From positions 1,116,001 to 1,180,000 of the forward strand of contig NZ_JAELVS010000001.1 in the NCBI RefSeq assembly GCF_016427555.1: DNA of 64,000 bases, written 5' to 3'. Both the position numbers and the translations under genes were made by a program. This document shows, in pieces, positions 10,778 through 20,170 of this stretch (its first letter is position 1; the number at the start of each line of letters is the position of its first letter). A model generated the notes under the pieces. That model worked only from the letters and a program-made list of their open reading frames with translations, did not search any database and was not told the DNA's origin. This DNA comes from Marinobacter litoralis (lineage in GTDB: Bacteria; Pseudomonadota; Gammaproteobacteria; Pseudomonadales; Oleiphilaceae).

Positions 10778-11500
10778 CTAAGAGTTAGCCGGCCGCTGAT
10801 GCCGCAACAAATGGTTTTCCAGTTTACGAAACGCGAAAACCAGAATGAACGTCAAAGCCAAATAAATCAGCGCCACAAAAATAAACGCATCAAACGGCGC
10901 ATAAAACCGAGAGTAAATATTTCGAGCCGCCCCGGTAAGATCCACAATCGTCACGATACTCGCAATCGCACTCGCATGAAGCATAAAAATAACCTCATTC
11001 GAATACGCCTGCACCGCCCGGCGCGCAGCACTCGGAAGAATAATCCGCCGCATCCGCAAGAACCAATTCATACCGTATGCCTTCGCCGCCTCAATCTCGC
11101 CATTCGGCGTAGACAAAATGGCACCGCGAATAATCTCAGTAGTATAGGCCGCCGTATTCAACGTAAACGCCAGCAGAGCAGGGTAAAGCGGCTCCTTGAA
11201 AATCTCCCACCAAAACGTTTCCTGAATACCCGGAATCTGCGCCACACCGTAGTAAATAATATACAGCTGAATCAGCAACGGCGTACCCCGGAACAAATAG
11301 GTGTACAGCCAGATAGGGCCAGAAACAAACGGATTCTTCACCGTACGAAGAATCGCCAAAGGCACTGCCACAATCAGCCCAATGACCAAAGACAAAAACA
11401 CCAGGTGAACGGTAGTAACCAACCCGTCCCAGTATTCCATCAGCGTCAGCGCAGTGAAAATTTCGTTGGAATTCAGCCACTCGACAATAAAATCAGGCAT
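10778..11500 (-). CDS. Basic amino acid ABC transporter permease (HisM/AotM type)
   Basis: A 240-residue polar amino acid permease with about five membrane helices. It carries the cytoplasmic EAA loop recognised by the ATPase, here EIEAAKAYGMNWFLRMRRIILPSA. The N-terminal helix (WDGLVTTVHLVFLSLVIG) is typical of the HisM/ArtM/AotM branch. It pairs with the second permease three bases upstream. Together with the binding protein and ATPase it imports arginine, lysine, ornithine or histidine; the ast context points to arginine/ornithine. Confidence 0.9.
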   Translation of the reverse strand: MPDFIVEWLNSNEIFTALTLMEYWDGLVTTVHLVFLSLVIGLIVAVPLAILRTVKNPFVSGPIWLYTYLFRGTPLLIQLYIIYYGVAQIPGIQETFWWEIFKEPLYPALLAFTLNTAAYTTEIIRGAILSTPNGEIEAAKAYGMNWFLRMRRIILPSAARRAVQAYSNEVIFMLHASAIASIVTIVDLTGAARNIYSRFYAPFDAFIFVALIYLALTFILVFAFRKLENHLLRHQRPANS

Positions 11501-11503
11501 CGC

Positions 11504-12208
11504 TTAATTCCCCTGAACCACGCCGACGTTGGCTCGCTTATCAAGCCACCGGATGAACAACTCAGTGCCTGCCGTCAGCGCCAGATAAACCGCTGCAACA
11601 GGAATAAAGAAATGGAACGGCATCCGCTCCGCCTTGGCGGCTTCCTCGGCGACACGCACCATGTCGGTAAGACCGATGATGGACACCAGCGCCGTGGTCT
11701 TCAGTAGCACTTGCCAGTTGTTCCCGATGCCCGGCAGAGCATGGCGCATCATCTGCGGGATCATCACCCGGCGAAACGTATGCCAGCGGGTAAAGCCATA
11801 AGCCTTCGCCGCTTCAATCTGGCCCACATTCACCGCCAGAAACGCACCGCGGAAGGTTTCCGTCATGTAAGCGCCGAAAATCAGGCCGATAGTGACCACG
11901 CCTGAAATGAACGGGTCAAACTGAAAAAAGAAATCGATTTCCCGGGTTTCCCACAAATAATCTGAAAGGGCATTTACCGCCACCTGGCCGCCATAATAAA
12001 ACAGCAGCATCATCACCAAATCGGGCACGCCGCGAATCAGAGTGGTGTAAGTGGTTGCGATGCCGTTCAGTACGCGGTTGCCAGACAGCTTGGCTGAGGC
12101 GCCCAGCAGGCCAAGGGTGACCGCCAGTGCCAACGACAGGAATGCCAGCTCAATGGTAACCACGGCACCTTCTGCGAGGGCGGGGCCATAGCCTTTCAGG
12201 TCAAGCAT
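11504..12208 (-). CDS. Basic amino acid ABC transporter permease (HisQ/AotQ type)
   Basis: A 234-residue permease of the HisQ/ArtQ branch beginning MLDLKGYGPALAEGAVVTIELAFLSLALAV. The EAA loop is QIEAAKAYGFTRWHTFRRVMIPQMM. It has about five membrane helices and forms the heterodimeric channel with the neighbouring HisM-type gene. It is 50 bp downstream of the binding-protein gene and three bases upstream of its partner, so it is clearly in the same operon. Confidence 0.9.
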   Translation of the reverse strand: MLDLKGYGPALAEGAVVTIELAFLSLALAVTLGLLGASAKLSGNRVLNGIATTYTTLIRGVPDLVMMLLFYYGGQVAVNALSDYLWETREIDFFFQFDPFISGVVTIGLIFGAYMTETFRGAFLAVNVGQIEAAKAYGFTRWHTFRRVMIPQMMRHALPGIGNNWQVLLKTTALVSIIGLTDMVRVAEEAAKAERMPFHFFIPVAAVYLALTAGTELFIRWLDKRANVGVVQGN

Positions 12209-12258
12209 GAGAGAATCCGGAATGCTGGGAGCAGCCCGCAGGCCGCTCCCGGAGTGGT

Positions 12259-13005
12259 TTAAATCTTGATGTCGTAGTTGAAGTACTTGGCCATGATGGA
12301 GTCGTAAGTGCCGTTCTCTTTCAGAGTCTTCAGAGCGGCATTAATCTCTTTGGCCAGCTTGGCGTCACGCTTACGCATGGCAACACCTACACCTTCACCC
12401 AGCTTTACAGGCTCGCCCACTTCTTTGTAACCGTCGCGGTTCAGAATGGTTTGCTCGCCAACCGGGTAATCAACAAAGGCTACATCAATACGCTGACCTT
12501 CCAGGTCGAGAACCATGTCTTCAGCGGTCGTGTAACGTTTGATGGTGACGGCGCTGTGCATGTTTTCAGTAACGTAGGTGTCCATGGTGGTGCCGCGCTG
12601 AACGCCCACGGTTTTACCGTCCATGGCTTCCAGGTCGGTCACATCGGTGTTGAACGACTCAGGTCCGAACCATCCGCCCGGGGTGATGTAGTACGGGTCC
12701 GAGAACAACACGCGCTTGGCGCGTTCTTCGGTGATCGACATGGACGACATGATCAAATCGAATTTACGAGCGAGCAGGCCCGGGATCATACCGTCCCATG
12801 CCTGAATGACGAACTCGCAGTTTGCTTCCAGCTCTTTACACATGGCGCTGGCCAGCTCTACTTCAAAACCGGTCAGTTCGCCGTTTTCGTCTTTGTATTC
12901 AAACGGCTCGTAAGGTACGTCAAAAGCAATGCGAAGATCTTGAGCCTGTGCGCCGCCTGCGAACATTGCCATAGCGCAACTTGCTGCAATCAATAATTTT
13001 TTCAT
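12259..13005 (-). CDS. Periplasmic lysine/arginine/ornithine/histidine-binding protein
   Basis: A 248-residue class II solute-binding protein (SBP_bac_3 family). A signal peptide ends near AGGAQAQ (residue 22). The mature protein starts LRIAFDVPYEPFEYKDENGELTGFEVELASAMCKEL, the hallmark of HisJ/ArgT-like proteins. The ligand-contact region GMIPGLLARKFDLIMSSMSITEERAKRV contains the SMS-T-R pattern seen in basic amino acid binders. It delivers the amino acid to the permease pair downstream. Confidence 0.92.
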   Translation of the reverse strand: MKKLLIAASCAMAMFAGGAQAQDLRIAFDVPYEPFEYKDENGELTGFEVELASAMCKELEANCEFVIQAWDGMIPGLLARKFDLIMSSMSITEERAKRVLFSDPYYITPGGWFGPESFNTDVTDLEAMDGKTVGVQRGTTMDTYVTENMHSAVTIKRYTTAEDMVLDLEGQRIDVAFVDYPVGEQTILNRDGYKEVGEPVKLGEGVGVAMRKRDAKLAKEINAALKTLKENGTYDSIMAKYFNYDIKI

Positions 13006-13093
13006 GTGTCACTTCTCCACTCGTTTGCCATTCTGGCTTTATTTTTTATGGAAGTTTTCGATTCTGGTTCCGATTTCAAGATAGCATCGGTGC

Positions 13094-13864
13094 TCAGAAC
13101 TTGGGAGCAAGAAATTGCTGCATACGTTCAGATTCCGGATGATCAAACACCTTCTCCGGCGTACCTTGCTCTTCAATCACGCCCTGATGCAAAAACAGCA
13201 CCTGGCTCGACACATCCCTCGCAAACGCCATTTCGTGAGTGACCACGATCATGGTTCGGCCTTCCTCGGCCAGGCTCTGCATTACTTTCAGTACCTCGCC
13301 AACCAACTCCGGGTCCAGGGCCGACGTAGGCTCGTCAAACAACATCACCTCTGGCTCCATTGCCAAGGCCCGGGCTATTGCGGCCCGCTGCTGCTGACCA
13401 CCCGACATCTGCGCCGGGTAATAATCTTTGCGCTCGTAAATGCCGACCTTGTTCAAATACGCTTCGGCGCGCTCGATGGCTTCTTTCTTGGGCACCTTAA
13501 GCACGTTGACCGGTGCTTCAATGATGTTTTCCAGCACCGTCATGTGTGACCACAGATTAAAACCCTGGAATACCATCGACAGACGCGCACGAATCAACTC
13601 CACCTGACGGTTACTGGCAGGGATCCGCTCGCCTTTGCGATTGTGTTTGAATCGAACGGGGTCACCATGAACGATGATGTCGCCCGAGGTGGGTGTCTCC
13701 AGCAGGTTGATGCAGCGCAGGAAAGTGCTCTTGCCAGAGCCGGAGCTGCCAATCAGAGACACGACGTCGCCTTTACGGGTCTCAAGAGAAATACCCTTGA
13801 GAACTTCGAGGTCGTTAAAGGTTTTGTGAATGTCCCTACAAATCAGAGGCGCTGCATCCGCCAT
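13094..13864 (-). CDS. Basic amino acid ABC transporter ATPase (HisP/AotP type)
   Basis: A 256-residue ABC ATPase with Walker [10 protein letters not shown] (about 37-45), Q-loop in [18 protein letters not shown], signature [18 protein letters not shown], Walker [13 protein letters not shown] and the switch histidine in [11 protein letters not shown]. Length and the [13 protein letters not shown] insertion match HisP. It is first in the transcript, 88 bp ahead of the binding protein; this order (ATPase, binding protein, two permeases, astE) couples arginine uptake to its degradation. Confidence 0.93.
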   Translation of the reverse strand: MADAAPLICRDIHKTFNDLEVLKGISLETRKGDVVSLIGSSGSGKSTFLRCINLLETPTSGDIIVHGDPVRFKHNRKGERIPASNRQVELIRARLSMVFQGFNLWSHMTVLENIIEAPVNVLKVPKKEAIERAEAYLNKVGIYERKDYYPAQMSGGQQQRAAIARALAMEPEVMLFDEPTSALDPELVGEVLKVMQSLAEEGRTMIVVTHEMAFARDVSSQVLFLHQGVIEEQGTPEKVFDHPESERMQQFLAPKF

Positions 13865-13882
13865 GGGGTGACTCCTGGGGGC

Positions 13883-13975
13883 TGTCGTTCAAAGGCGCAT
13901 GTTTTACGGACTGTCGCCGCGGAAATCAACACCATTTTGTTGGATTTTCGTGAAAGTTGAGGCTGTAACGTGTCG
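13883..13975. promoter_or_regulatory. Three TGTCG half-sites upstream of the amino acid transporter operon
   Basis: TGTCG occurs on the plus strand at 13883, 13912 and 13971 in the region shared by the transporter operon and glcD. Pseudomonas ArgR sites contain TGTCGC-like half-sites, so arginine control is possible. The spacings (29 and 59) are not the usual 21-bp direct repeat, hence low confidence. Confidence 0.22.
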
Positions 13976-14117
13976 TTCATTTTGGCGGATTCGTTCATCA
14001 ATGCAAGTGTTTCGGTTCGGGGTCGCTTGTATGTAGTGGTCTTGGGCTTTGGTCGGCTTGTACCCGAACAGGTTTCGGCTACTGTTTAGGCTGGCGCGCA
14101 AAACAATAAAAGAGCAG

Positions 14118-15590
14118 ATGATGAGCAAAGCAAAGGCAAACAAAGCGCAATTGGCGGAGCTGTTTCGTTCCTTTATAGAGCCCGAATTCGTGATCACTGA
14201 TGACGAAACGCTCAAACCCTACGAATGCGATGGTCTGGCGATGTACCGGACGCTCCCTTTAATCGTGGTGTTGCCCGAAACCGTCGAGCAGGTTCAACGG
14301 GTGATGCGCATTTGCCATGAGCATGAGGTGCCGGTGGTGGCTCGTGGAGCGGGCACAGGATTGAGTGCCGGAGCCATGCCACATAAAGAGGGCGTGGTTT
14401 TGTCGCTGGCCAAGTTTAACCGGATTCTCGACATTGATCCGCTCAGCCGCACGGCACGCTTGCAGCCCGGTGTGCGCAATCTGGCGATCAGTGAACAGGC
14501 TGCGCCTTATGGCCTTTATTACGGGCCAGACCCATCCTCGCAGATTGCGTGCACCATTGGCGGCAATGTGGCGGAGAACGCGGGCGGCGTGCATTGCCTC
14601 AAATACGGGCTAACCGTGCACAACCTGCTCAGTGCGGAAGTCATTACCGCCGAAGGCGAGCGTATAACTCTGGGAAGCGACAGCCTGGATAGTTGCGGTA
14701 TGGATTTGCTGGCCTTACTGACCGGCTCTGAAGGTTTGCTGGGTGTGGTCACCGAAGTGAAAGTGAAGCTGTTGCCGGTTCCCGAAGTTGCTCGGGTGAT
14801 CATGGCCGGGTTCGACAGTATCGCAAAAGCCGGCGACGCAGTTGGCGGCGTAATCAACCACGGCATAATTCCGGGCGGTCTGGAAATGATGGACAGCCAC
14901 GCCATTATTGCCGCCGATGACTTCTGCGGTGCAGGGTATCCCCGAGAGGCCAAGGCACTGTTGTTGTGCGAAGTGGATGGCACCGAGGAAGAGGTGAGTG
15001 AGCACATTGCCGAGGCTGAGGCACTATTCCGCGAGTTAGGTGCTACCTCAATACGCACTTCCAAAAATGAACAAGAACGGGCCTTGTTGTGGAAAGGTCG
15101 AAAATCCGCGTTTCCGGCGGTAGGCCGGATATCACCGGACTATTACTGCATGGATGGCACCATCCCGCGCCGGCATCTGGCCAAGGTCCTGCTCGAAATG
15201 GAAAAGATGTCGGAAGAGTTCGGTTTGCGGATAGCGAATGTGTTCCATGCCGGTGACGGCAACCTTCACCCGTTGATTCTTTTCGATGCCAATGCGCCGG
15301 GTGAATTTGAGAGAACCGAAGCCTTCGGCAGCAAAATCCTGGAATTGTGCGTGGCCGTGGGTGGCTGCATTACCGGTGAGCATGGAGTGGGTGTGGAGAA
15401 AATCCGGCAAATGGCCGTGCAATTCAATGACCAGGAGTTGCAGCAATTCCACGATGTAAAAGCGGCATTTGATCCGCTGGGTATTCTGAACCCCGGCAAG
15501 GGTGTACCCACGCTTAAGTTCTGTCAGGAATACCGCTCTCTTGAACACAAACAACAAAGGCACGAGCAAGCGGGAGCGCATCATGGCTGA
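14118..15590 (+). CDS. glcD: Glycolate oxidase FAD subunit GlcD
   Basis: A 490-residue flavoprotein of the FAD_binding_4 / FAD-oxidase_C family. The FAD-binding PP-loop is visible in VVARGAGTGLSAGAMP and PDPSSQIACTIGGNVAENAGG. The C-terminal domain ends with the histidine-rich NVFHAGDGNLHPLILFD and CITGEHGVGVEK motifs. GlcD oxidises glycolate to glyoxylate together with GlcE and GlcF, passing electrons to the respiratory chain. A longer frame opens at 14049, but the ATG ATG pair at 14118/14121 behind AAAGAG gives the normal protein start. The stop overlaps the glcE start. Confidence 0.93.
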   Translation: MMSKAKANKAQLAELFRSFIEPEFVITDDETLKPYECDGLAMYRTLPLIVVLPETVEQVQRVMRICHEHEVPVVARGAGTGLSAGAMPHKEGVVLSLAKFNRILDIDPLSRTARLQPGVRNLAISEQAAPYGLYYGPDPSSQIACTIGGNVAENAGGVHCLKYGLTVHNLLSAEVITAEGERITLGSDSLDSCGMDLLALLTGSEGLLGVVTEVKVKLLPVPEVARVIMAGFDSIAKAGDAVGGVINHGIIPGGLEMMDSHAIIAADDFCGAGYPREAKALLLCEVDGTEEEVSEHIAEAEALFRELGATSIRTSKNEQERALLWKGRKSAFPAVGRISPDYYCMDGTIPRRHLAKVLLEMEKMSEEFGLRIANVFHAGDGNLHPLILFDANAPGEFERTEAFGSKILELCVAVGGCITGEHGVGVEKIRQMAVQFNDQELQQFHDVKAAFDPLGILNPGKGVPTLKFCQEYRSLEHKQQRHEQAGAHHG

Positions 15591-16650
15591 TCAAATCGAC
15601 CTGCTTCAAGAGCAGGTGCAGCACGCCCGCAGCAATAACCGGAAACTCAATATTGTCGGTGGCGGTACCAAAGCCTTCATGGGCCGCACCGCCGATCCGG
15701 ATGCAGGCACGCTGAGTCTTGCTGAGCACACTGGCCTTGTTGAATACCATCCGGTGGAACTGGTGCTCACCGTGCGGGCTGGTACCACTTTGGCGGAAAT
15801 AGAAGCGATCTTAGCCGAGCAAGGCCAGTGCCTGCATTTTGAGCCACCCCATTTCGGAGAGGCATCCACCATTGGCGGCACCCTGGCGTGCAATCTTTCT
15901 GGCCCGTCCCGGCCTTGGGCCGGTTCCGTGCGGGATCAGGTGCTGGGTGTTCGCTTATTGAATGGCAAAGGTGAGCATTTACGGTTCGGCGGGCAGGTGA
16001 TGAAAAATGTTGCGGGCTACGATGTCTCGCGCCTGCAAGCCGGAGCCATGGGCACTCTGGGTGTGATCACGGAAATCAGTATGAAGGTGATGCCAAAACC
16101 AGCTGAGACCGTCACCTTGGTTCAGGACATGGCTATGGAGGAGGCCGTGAGTTACATGAACCGACGAGCCGGCGAACCCAAGCCCATTACCGGCGCCTGT
16201 TGGCTAGATGGCAAGGTGTATCTGAGACTGGCGGGCGCCCGCTCTGCGGTTGAGGCCACTGCAGAGCAATGGCAAGGCTCCATCATGGAGGGTGGTGAGC
16301 AGTTTTGGCGGCAGCTACAGGATATGAGGCATGCTTTCTTTGCCGATAGGGACGCTCCTCTGTGGCGGTTCTCGGTAGGTTCTGCCGCCAATTTGCCGGT
16401 TATGGAAGGCCAATGGATGATTGATTGGGCGGGGGCGCAGCGCTGGTATCGCGGGGAGGCAAAGTTGGGCGATCTGGAGCCCATTGCCAAAGCAGCTGGC
16501 GGGCAAGTCAGTTTGTTCCGAGGTGGTGATCGCGCCGGCGAGGTAATTCACAGCCAGCCGGCGGCATTAAAAGTCATCCAGCGCCGCGTGAAACAATCTT
16601 TTGATCCCGACGGGGTGTTCAACCCCGGCCGCCTCTACAGTTGGTTGTAA
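15583..16650 (+). CDS. glcE: Glycolate oxidase FAD-binding subunit GlcE
   Basis: A 355-residue GlcD-like flavoprotein lacking part of the C-terminal domain, as usual for GlcE. FAD-loop motifs are VGGGTKAFMGR and FGEASTIGGTLACNLSGPSRPWAGSVRDQVLGVRLLNGKGE. The C-terminus has the FNPGRLYSWL ending shared by this family. The ATG at 15583 follows GGGAGCG and overlaps the glcD stop by eight bases, so coupling is likely. It forms the catalytic complex with GlcD and GlcF. Confidence 0.92.
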   Translation: MADQIDLLQEQVQHARSNNRKLNIVGGGTKAFMGRTADPDAGTLSLAEHTGLVEYHPVELVLTVRAGTTLAEIEAILAEQGQCLHFEPPHFGEASTIGGTLACNLSGPSRPWAGSVRDQVLGVRLLNGKGEHLRFGGQVMKNVAGYDVSRLQAGAMGTLGVITEISMKVMPKPAETVTLVQDMAMEEAVSYMNRRAGEPKPITGACWLDGKVYLRLAGARSAVEATAEQWQGSIMEGGEQFWRQLQDMRHAFFADRDAPLWRFSVGSAANLPVMEGQWMIDWAGAQRWYRGEAKLGDLEPIAKAAGGQVSLFRGGDRAGEVIHSQPAALKVIQRRVKQSFDPDGVFNPGRLYSWL

Positions 16651-16652
16651 TT

Positions 16653-17861
16653 ATGCAAACAAATCTGGTTCAACAGTTCGCCAATACCTCCGAAGGTCAG
16701 GAGGCCGAAGAGATTCTGCGGGCCTGCGTGCATTGCGGTTTCTGCACCGCCACCTGCCCAACCTATCAGGAGCTCAACGATGAGCGAGACGGCCCCAGGG
16801 GCCGCATTTATCTGATGAAGATGTTTCTGGAAGGGGCCGAAGTTACCGAAAAAACCCGTGAGCATCTCGACCGTTGTCTGACCTGCCGAAGCTGCGAAAC
16901 AACCTGCCCCTCGGGCGTTCAATACGGCCGGTTGGTGGATATTAGCCGTGGCTTGCTGGAAAAAGAATTGCCGCGCCCACCTGGCCAGAGGTGGCTGCGT
17001 TGGGCTTTGACTCGTGTATTACCGGAACGTCGGCTGTTTGGCCTATTGCTGCGCCTAGGGCAGGCCGTTCGGCCCGTAGTGCCGGGTAAGTTGCGGTCCA
17101 AAATACCGCCGCGCCGCTCGCCAAGCCCTTGGCCGGTTTCGAACCATCCACGATTGGTGTTGGCGCTGGCGGGCTGTGCGCAACCGGCTGCCGCACCGAA
17201 TACCAATGCTGCTGCCGCTCGGGTTCTGGATAGATTGGGCGTGTCGCTGGTGGAGGCGCAGGAAGCAGGCTGCTGTGGCGCGGTGAATTATCATTTGTCT
17301 GAACACGAACGCGGGCTGGAACAAATGCGCCGAAATATTGATGCCTGGTGGCCAGCCATCGAGGCGGGCGCCGAAGCCATCGTGATGACCGCGTCCGGTT
17401 GCGGGGCTATGGTTCAGGATTATGGCCACCTGCTTAAAGACGATCCTGTCTACGCTGGCAAAGCCGAGCGCGTGAGTGAGTTGTGCGTAGACCTTGGGGC
17501 GTTTCTGTTAAATGAAAACCTGGATCTTTTGAGGGTTCCGGCAGGGCAGGGGAAAGTGGCGTTCCATTGTCCCTGTACCTTGCAACACGCGATGAAGCAA
17601 AGCGGAGTGGTTGAACAAGTGCTAAGAAAAGCGGGTGTTGAGTTGGCCGCTACTCAGGATACGCACTTGTGCTGTGGCTCGGCGGGCACCTACTCGATCA
17701 CCCAGCCGGAAATGAGTCAGAAGCTGCTCGACAACAAGCTTAAGGCGCTGACGGTGGATAATCCGGAACGTATCGTAACGGCGAATATCGGGTGCCAGTT
17801 ACACCTCGAGACCAAAGCGCAGGTGCCGGTGAATCATTGGATTGAATTGCTGGATCGATAA
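16653..17861 (+). CDS. glcF: Glycolate oxidase iron-sulfur subunit GlcF
   Basis: A 402-residue protein with two N-terminal ferredoxin clusters, CVHCGFCTATCP and CLTCRSCETTCP, that bind two [4Fe-4S] centres. Two cysteine-rich CCG domains follow in the C-terminal half (EAGCCGAVNYHLS and HLCCGSAGTYSI), as in heterodisulfide-reductase-like subunits. It carries electrons from GlcDE toward quinone. The ATG at 16653 gives the canonical MQTNL start; a TTG twelve bases upstream overlaps glcE and is less likely. No glcC regulator or malate synthase follows. Confidence 0.93.
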   Translation: MQTNLVQQFANTSEGQEAEEILRACVHCGFCTATCPTYQELNDERDGPRGRIYLMKMFLEGAEVTEKTREHLDRCLTCRSCETTCPSGVQYGRLVDISRGLLEKELPRPPGQRWLRWALTRVLPERRLFGLLLRLGQAVRPVVPGKLRSKIPPRRSPSPWPVSNHPRLVLALAGCAQPAAAPNTNAAAARVLDRLGVSLVEAQEAGCCGAVNYHLSEHERGLEQMRRNIDAWWPAIEAGAEAIVMTASGCGAMVQDYGHLLKDDPVYAGKAERVSELCVDLGAFLLNENLDLLRVPAGQGKVAFHCPCTLQHAMKQSGVVEQVLRKAGVELAATQDTHLCCGSAGTYSITQPEMSQKLLDNKLKALTVDNPERIVTANIGCQLHLETKAQVPVNHWIELLDR

Positions 17862-17964
17862 CTCTGTGCCGGAGTTCGGAAGTATTTTTCGGTATTGTTG
17901 CAAGTTTGGTCCGGTTGGATAGGCAGCCGGGCATCCAACTACAAACTTCACAGGATGTGAAACC

Positions 17965-18396
17965 ATGCCAAGGATTGCAGTAGCATTGCTGTGCCTGCTG
18001 GCGGCGATGTCCGCCCAAGCTGAAATATACCGCTGGACCGATGCTCGCGGATCGATCCATTTCTCCGATACACCACCGAATCTTGAGCGTCACTCTGCCA
18101 TTACGGTGCGCAAGCCCGTCACCGTGCCGTTAAGTGAGAACATTCGCCAATCCGAAAAAGTTCGCCAGAGTCGGCAGTCGGTTGAACGTATGTTGCAGAC
18201 TAAAAACAAACAACGCTATGCCAAGGCAACGAAAGAAGGGCAGATAAAAGCCTCCCAGTGCGACAAATACCGTGCTCAGCTCGATCGAATACAGGTGCAG
18301 TTGAGAGCCGGATACAGTAATGATCGGGGCAACAGTCTGAGGCAAAAGCGGCGCAAGGTCAGCCAGTTATACAGCAACCACTGCGTGCTGGACTGA
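17965..18396 (+). CDS. DUF4124 domain secreted protein
   Basis: A 143-residue protein with a signal peptide cut near AMSAQA (residue 19), followed directly by the DUF4124 signature EIYRWTDARGSIHFSDTPP. The remaining two thirds are highly basic and helical (KVRQSRQSVERMLQTKNKQRYAKATKEGQ), with two cysteines that may form a disulfide. DUF4124 proteins are periplasmic and common in gammaproteobacteria; their role is unknown. It stands alone between glcF and a drug transporter. Confidence 0.8.
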   Translation: MPRIAVALLCLLAAMSAQAEIYRWTDARGSIHFSDTPPNLERHSAITVRKPVTVPLSENIRQSEKVRQSRQSVERMLQTKNKQRYAKATKEGQIKASQCDKYRAQLDRIQVQLRAGYSNDRGNSLRQKRRKVSQLYSNHCVLD

Positions 18397-18472
18397 TCGC
18401 CCCTCGGTAAGCGCGCATTGAGATTTATCGCCGGTTGTCATTAGCTATCTACCTAACAAAAGGAGATAGATC

Positions 18473-19669
18473 TTGTCCCATTTTCAACTCGCTTTACTGC
18501 TTGGCATGACGGTCGCGCTGGGCCCCTTGGCTCTGGATGCGTATTTGCCGGCTTTCCCAAGCATTGCCCGCGATTTTGCGGTTCCCCACGCGGGTGTGGG
18601 GCTAACCCTGAGTGCCTACGTCGCCACCATGGGGTTGGCGCAGCTGGTGGGGGGGCCCTTGTCAGACCGGTACGGTCGCCGGCACATATTGTTGTTTGGT
18701 TTGGCGGTGTTTGCCGTGGCGTCGGTGATGGTGGCGCTGTCGGATGGTTTGAGCGAGATGGTGTTCTGGCGGGTGGTGCAGGGTTTTGGGGGCGCTTTCT
18801 GCGCGGTATCCGTACCGGCAATCGTGCGGGATCAGGTTGGCGGGCAAGATGCGGCCCGATTGTTCGGCTTGATCGGCTTGATCATGTTTATAGCGCCTGC
18901 GGCGGCTCCGGCCCTGGGGGCTGCCATGCTGGCATTGGGGCATTGGAACTGGATCTTCCTGGTGCTGGCGGCGTATAGCGTGTTCCTGGCGGTGGTGTTG
19001 AAGCTGGCGTTGTTTCCGAGACTCAAGCCAAGGCCAAGAACGTTTACGCCGGTTAAAACGCTGGTGACTAATTACATGCTGGTGCTGCGCCACAAAACGA
19101 CCATGCGTTTCGTGGGGATTCAGGTGCTTTGCTTCAGTGCGATGATGCTGTTTATTACCCATTCCTCTTTCATCTATCAGGAATGGTTTGGTGTATCGAA
19201 CAGCTCGTTTGCCATGTTGTTCGCCGCCAACATCGTGCTGATGGCGATGATGAATTTAGCCAACCGACCGCTGCTTCGCCGATTCACCTCGGTGGTTCTG
19301 CTCAGGGCTCAGGTGCTGCTGCAATGCACTGCGCTGTTGTTGCTGGTGACGGTGGTTGTGCTCGATGGCCCGTTCTGGGCGGTGGCTGCCTGCTTTATTG
19401 CGGCCATTGGCTGCCAGGGCGGGATCGTACCCAATAACATGGCCAACGCGCTGGAGTTCTTCCCGCACCTTGGTGGCACGGCGTCCGCGATGCTGGGAGC
19501 TTCGCAATTCACCATTGCGGGCATCGTCAGCGCGGTGTCTTCGTCGGTCAGCGGCGAGGCTCTGCTGCCCATCGTGGCGAGTATGTTGGTATGCTCGATA
19601 GGATCGGTAATGCTAGCTTGGGGGGGGCCCAAAGCCGTGGCACGGGAGCTGGAAGTTTCAACTAACTGA
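18473..19669 (+). CDS. Bcr/CflA-family multidrug MFS transporter
   Basis: A 398-residue, 12-helix major facilitator. The N-terminal family signature LGPLALDAYLPAFPSIARDF and the loop 2-3 motif GGPLSDRYGRRHILLFG are clear, as is the VVQGFGGAFCAVSVPAIVRD segment of drug:proton antiporters. Bcr/CflA members export bicyclomycin, chloramphenicol-type drugs or small peptides. The start is TTG at 18473 behind a perfect AAAGGAGA ribosome binding site; no earlier start fits. Substrate is unknown. Confidence 0.88.
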   Translation: MSHFQLALLLGMTVALGPLALDAYLPAFPSIARDFAVPHAGVGLTLSAYVATMGLAQLVGGPLSDRYGRRHILLFGLAVFAVASVMVALSDGLSEMVFWRVVQGFGGAFCAVSVPAIVRDQVGGQDAARLFGLIGLIMFIAPAAAPALGAAMLALGHWNWIFLVLAAYSVFLAVVLKLALFPRLKPRPRTFTPVKTLVTNYMLVLRHKTTMRFVGIQVLCFSAMMLFITHSSFIYQEWFGVSNSSFAMLFAANIVLMAMMNLANRPLLRRFTSVVLLRAQVLLQCTALLLLVTVVVLDGPFWAVAACFIAAIGCQGGIVPNNMANALEFFPHLGGTASAMLGASQFTIAGIVSAVSSSVSGEALLPIVASMLVCSIGSVMLAWGGPKAVARELEVSTN

Positions 19670-19695
19670 GTAAGTGCGCTCGAAAGGAGGGTTCT

Positions 19696-20067
19696 ATGGC
19701 TCAGGATAAAGAAAAGTTGTTGGTGTTTTACGACGGTGCCTGCCCGACCTGTATTCGGGATCGTCGCTGGTACGAAAAATTGGCCGGCCGGGGCGGCGAC
19801 TCCGTGGGTTGGCTGGACATCACCGGCCGTGATGAGGAATTAAAAGCACAGGGTGTAGACCCGGACAAGGCCCTGCGCGAACTGCATGTAAAAGACAGTG
19901 AGGGCAACATCCATCAGGAAATGGATGCTTACATCTTGCTGATGTCCCGAGTGCCGGTGCTAAAGCCACTGGCCTGGCTGATTGGCTTGCCTGTAATTCG
20001 TCCCTGCCTGGCGGCGCTTTATCATCGCTGGGTCGCTCGCCGGCTTAATGAGCGCGCAGATAGCTGA
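19696..20067 (+). CDS. DCC-family thiol-disulfide oxidoreductase-like protein
   Basis: A 123-residue member of the DUF393 (YuxK) family, defined by the N-terminal motif LVFYDGACPTCIRDRRWYEKL with its DxxCxxC. The family has a predicted thioredoxin-like redox role, but no reaction is established. The GGAGGG ribosome binding site is strong. It lies 26 bp downstream of the MFS gene in the same orientation. Confidence 0.85.
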   Translation: MAQDKEKLLVFYDGACPTCIRDRRWYEKLAGRGGDSVGWLDITGRDEELKAQGVDPDKALRELHVKDSEGNIHQEMDAYILLMSRVPVLKPLAWLIGLPVIRPCLAALYHRWVARRLNERADS

Positions 20068-20170
20068 AGCGCCAGAGCGGCTTGGCGGCCCAATCTACCG
20101 GATTGCGGGTGTAGAAAATTATCGAAGCTGTATGATGCAGGGTTTATCTACCATTTTGACGGGAGAACCC

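Noticed and set aside
10772..11707. 311-codon plus-strand frame opposite two ABC permease genes
   Set aside because: Arg/Gln/Asn-rich product with no motif; both permeases on the other strand have clear EAA loops.
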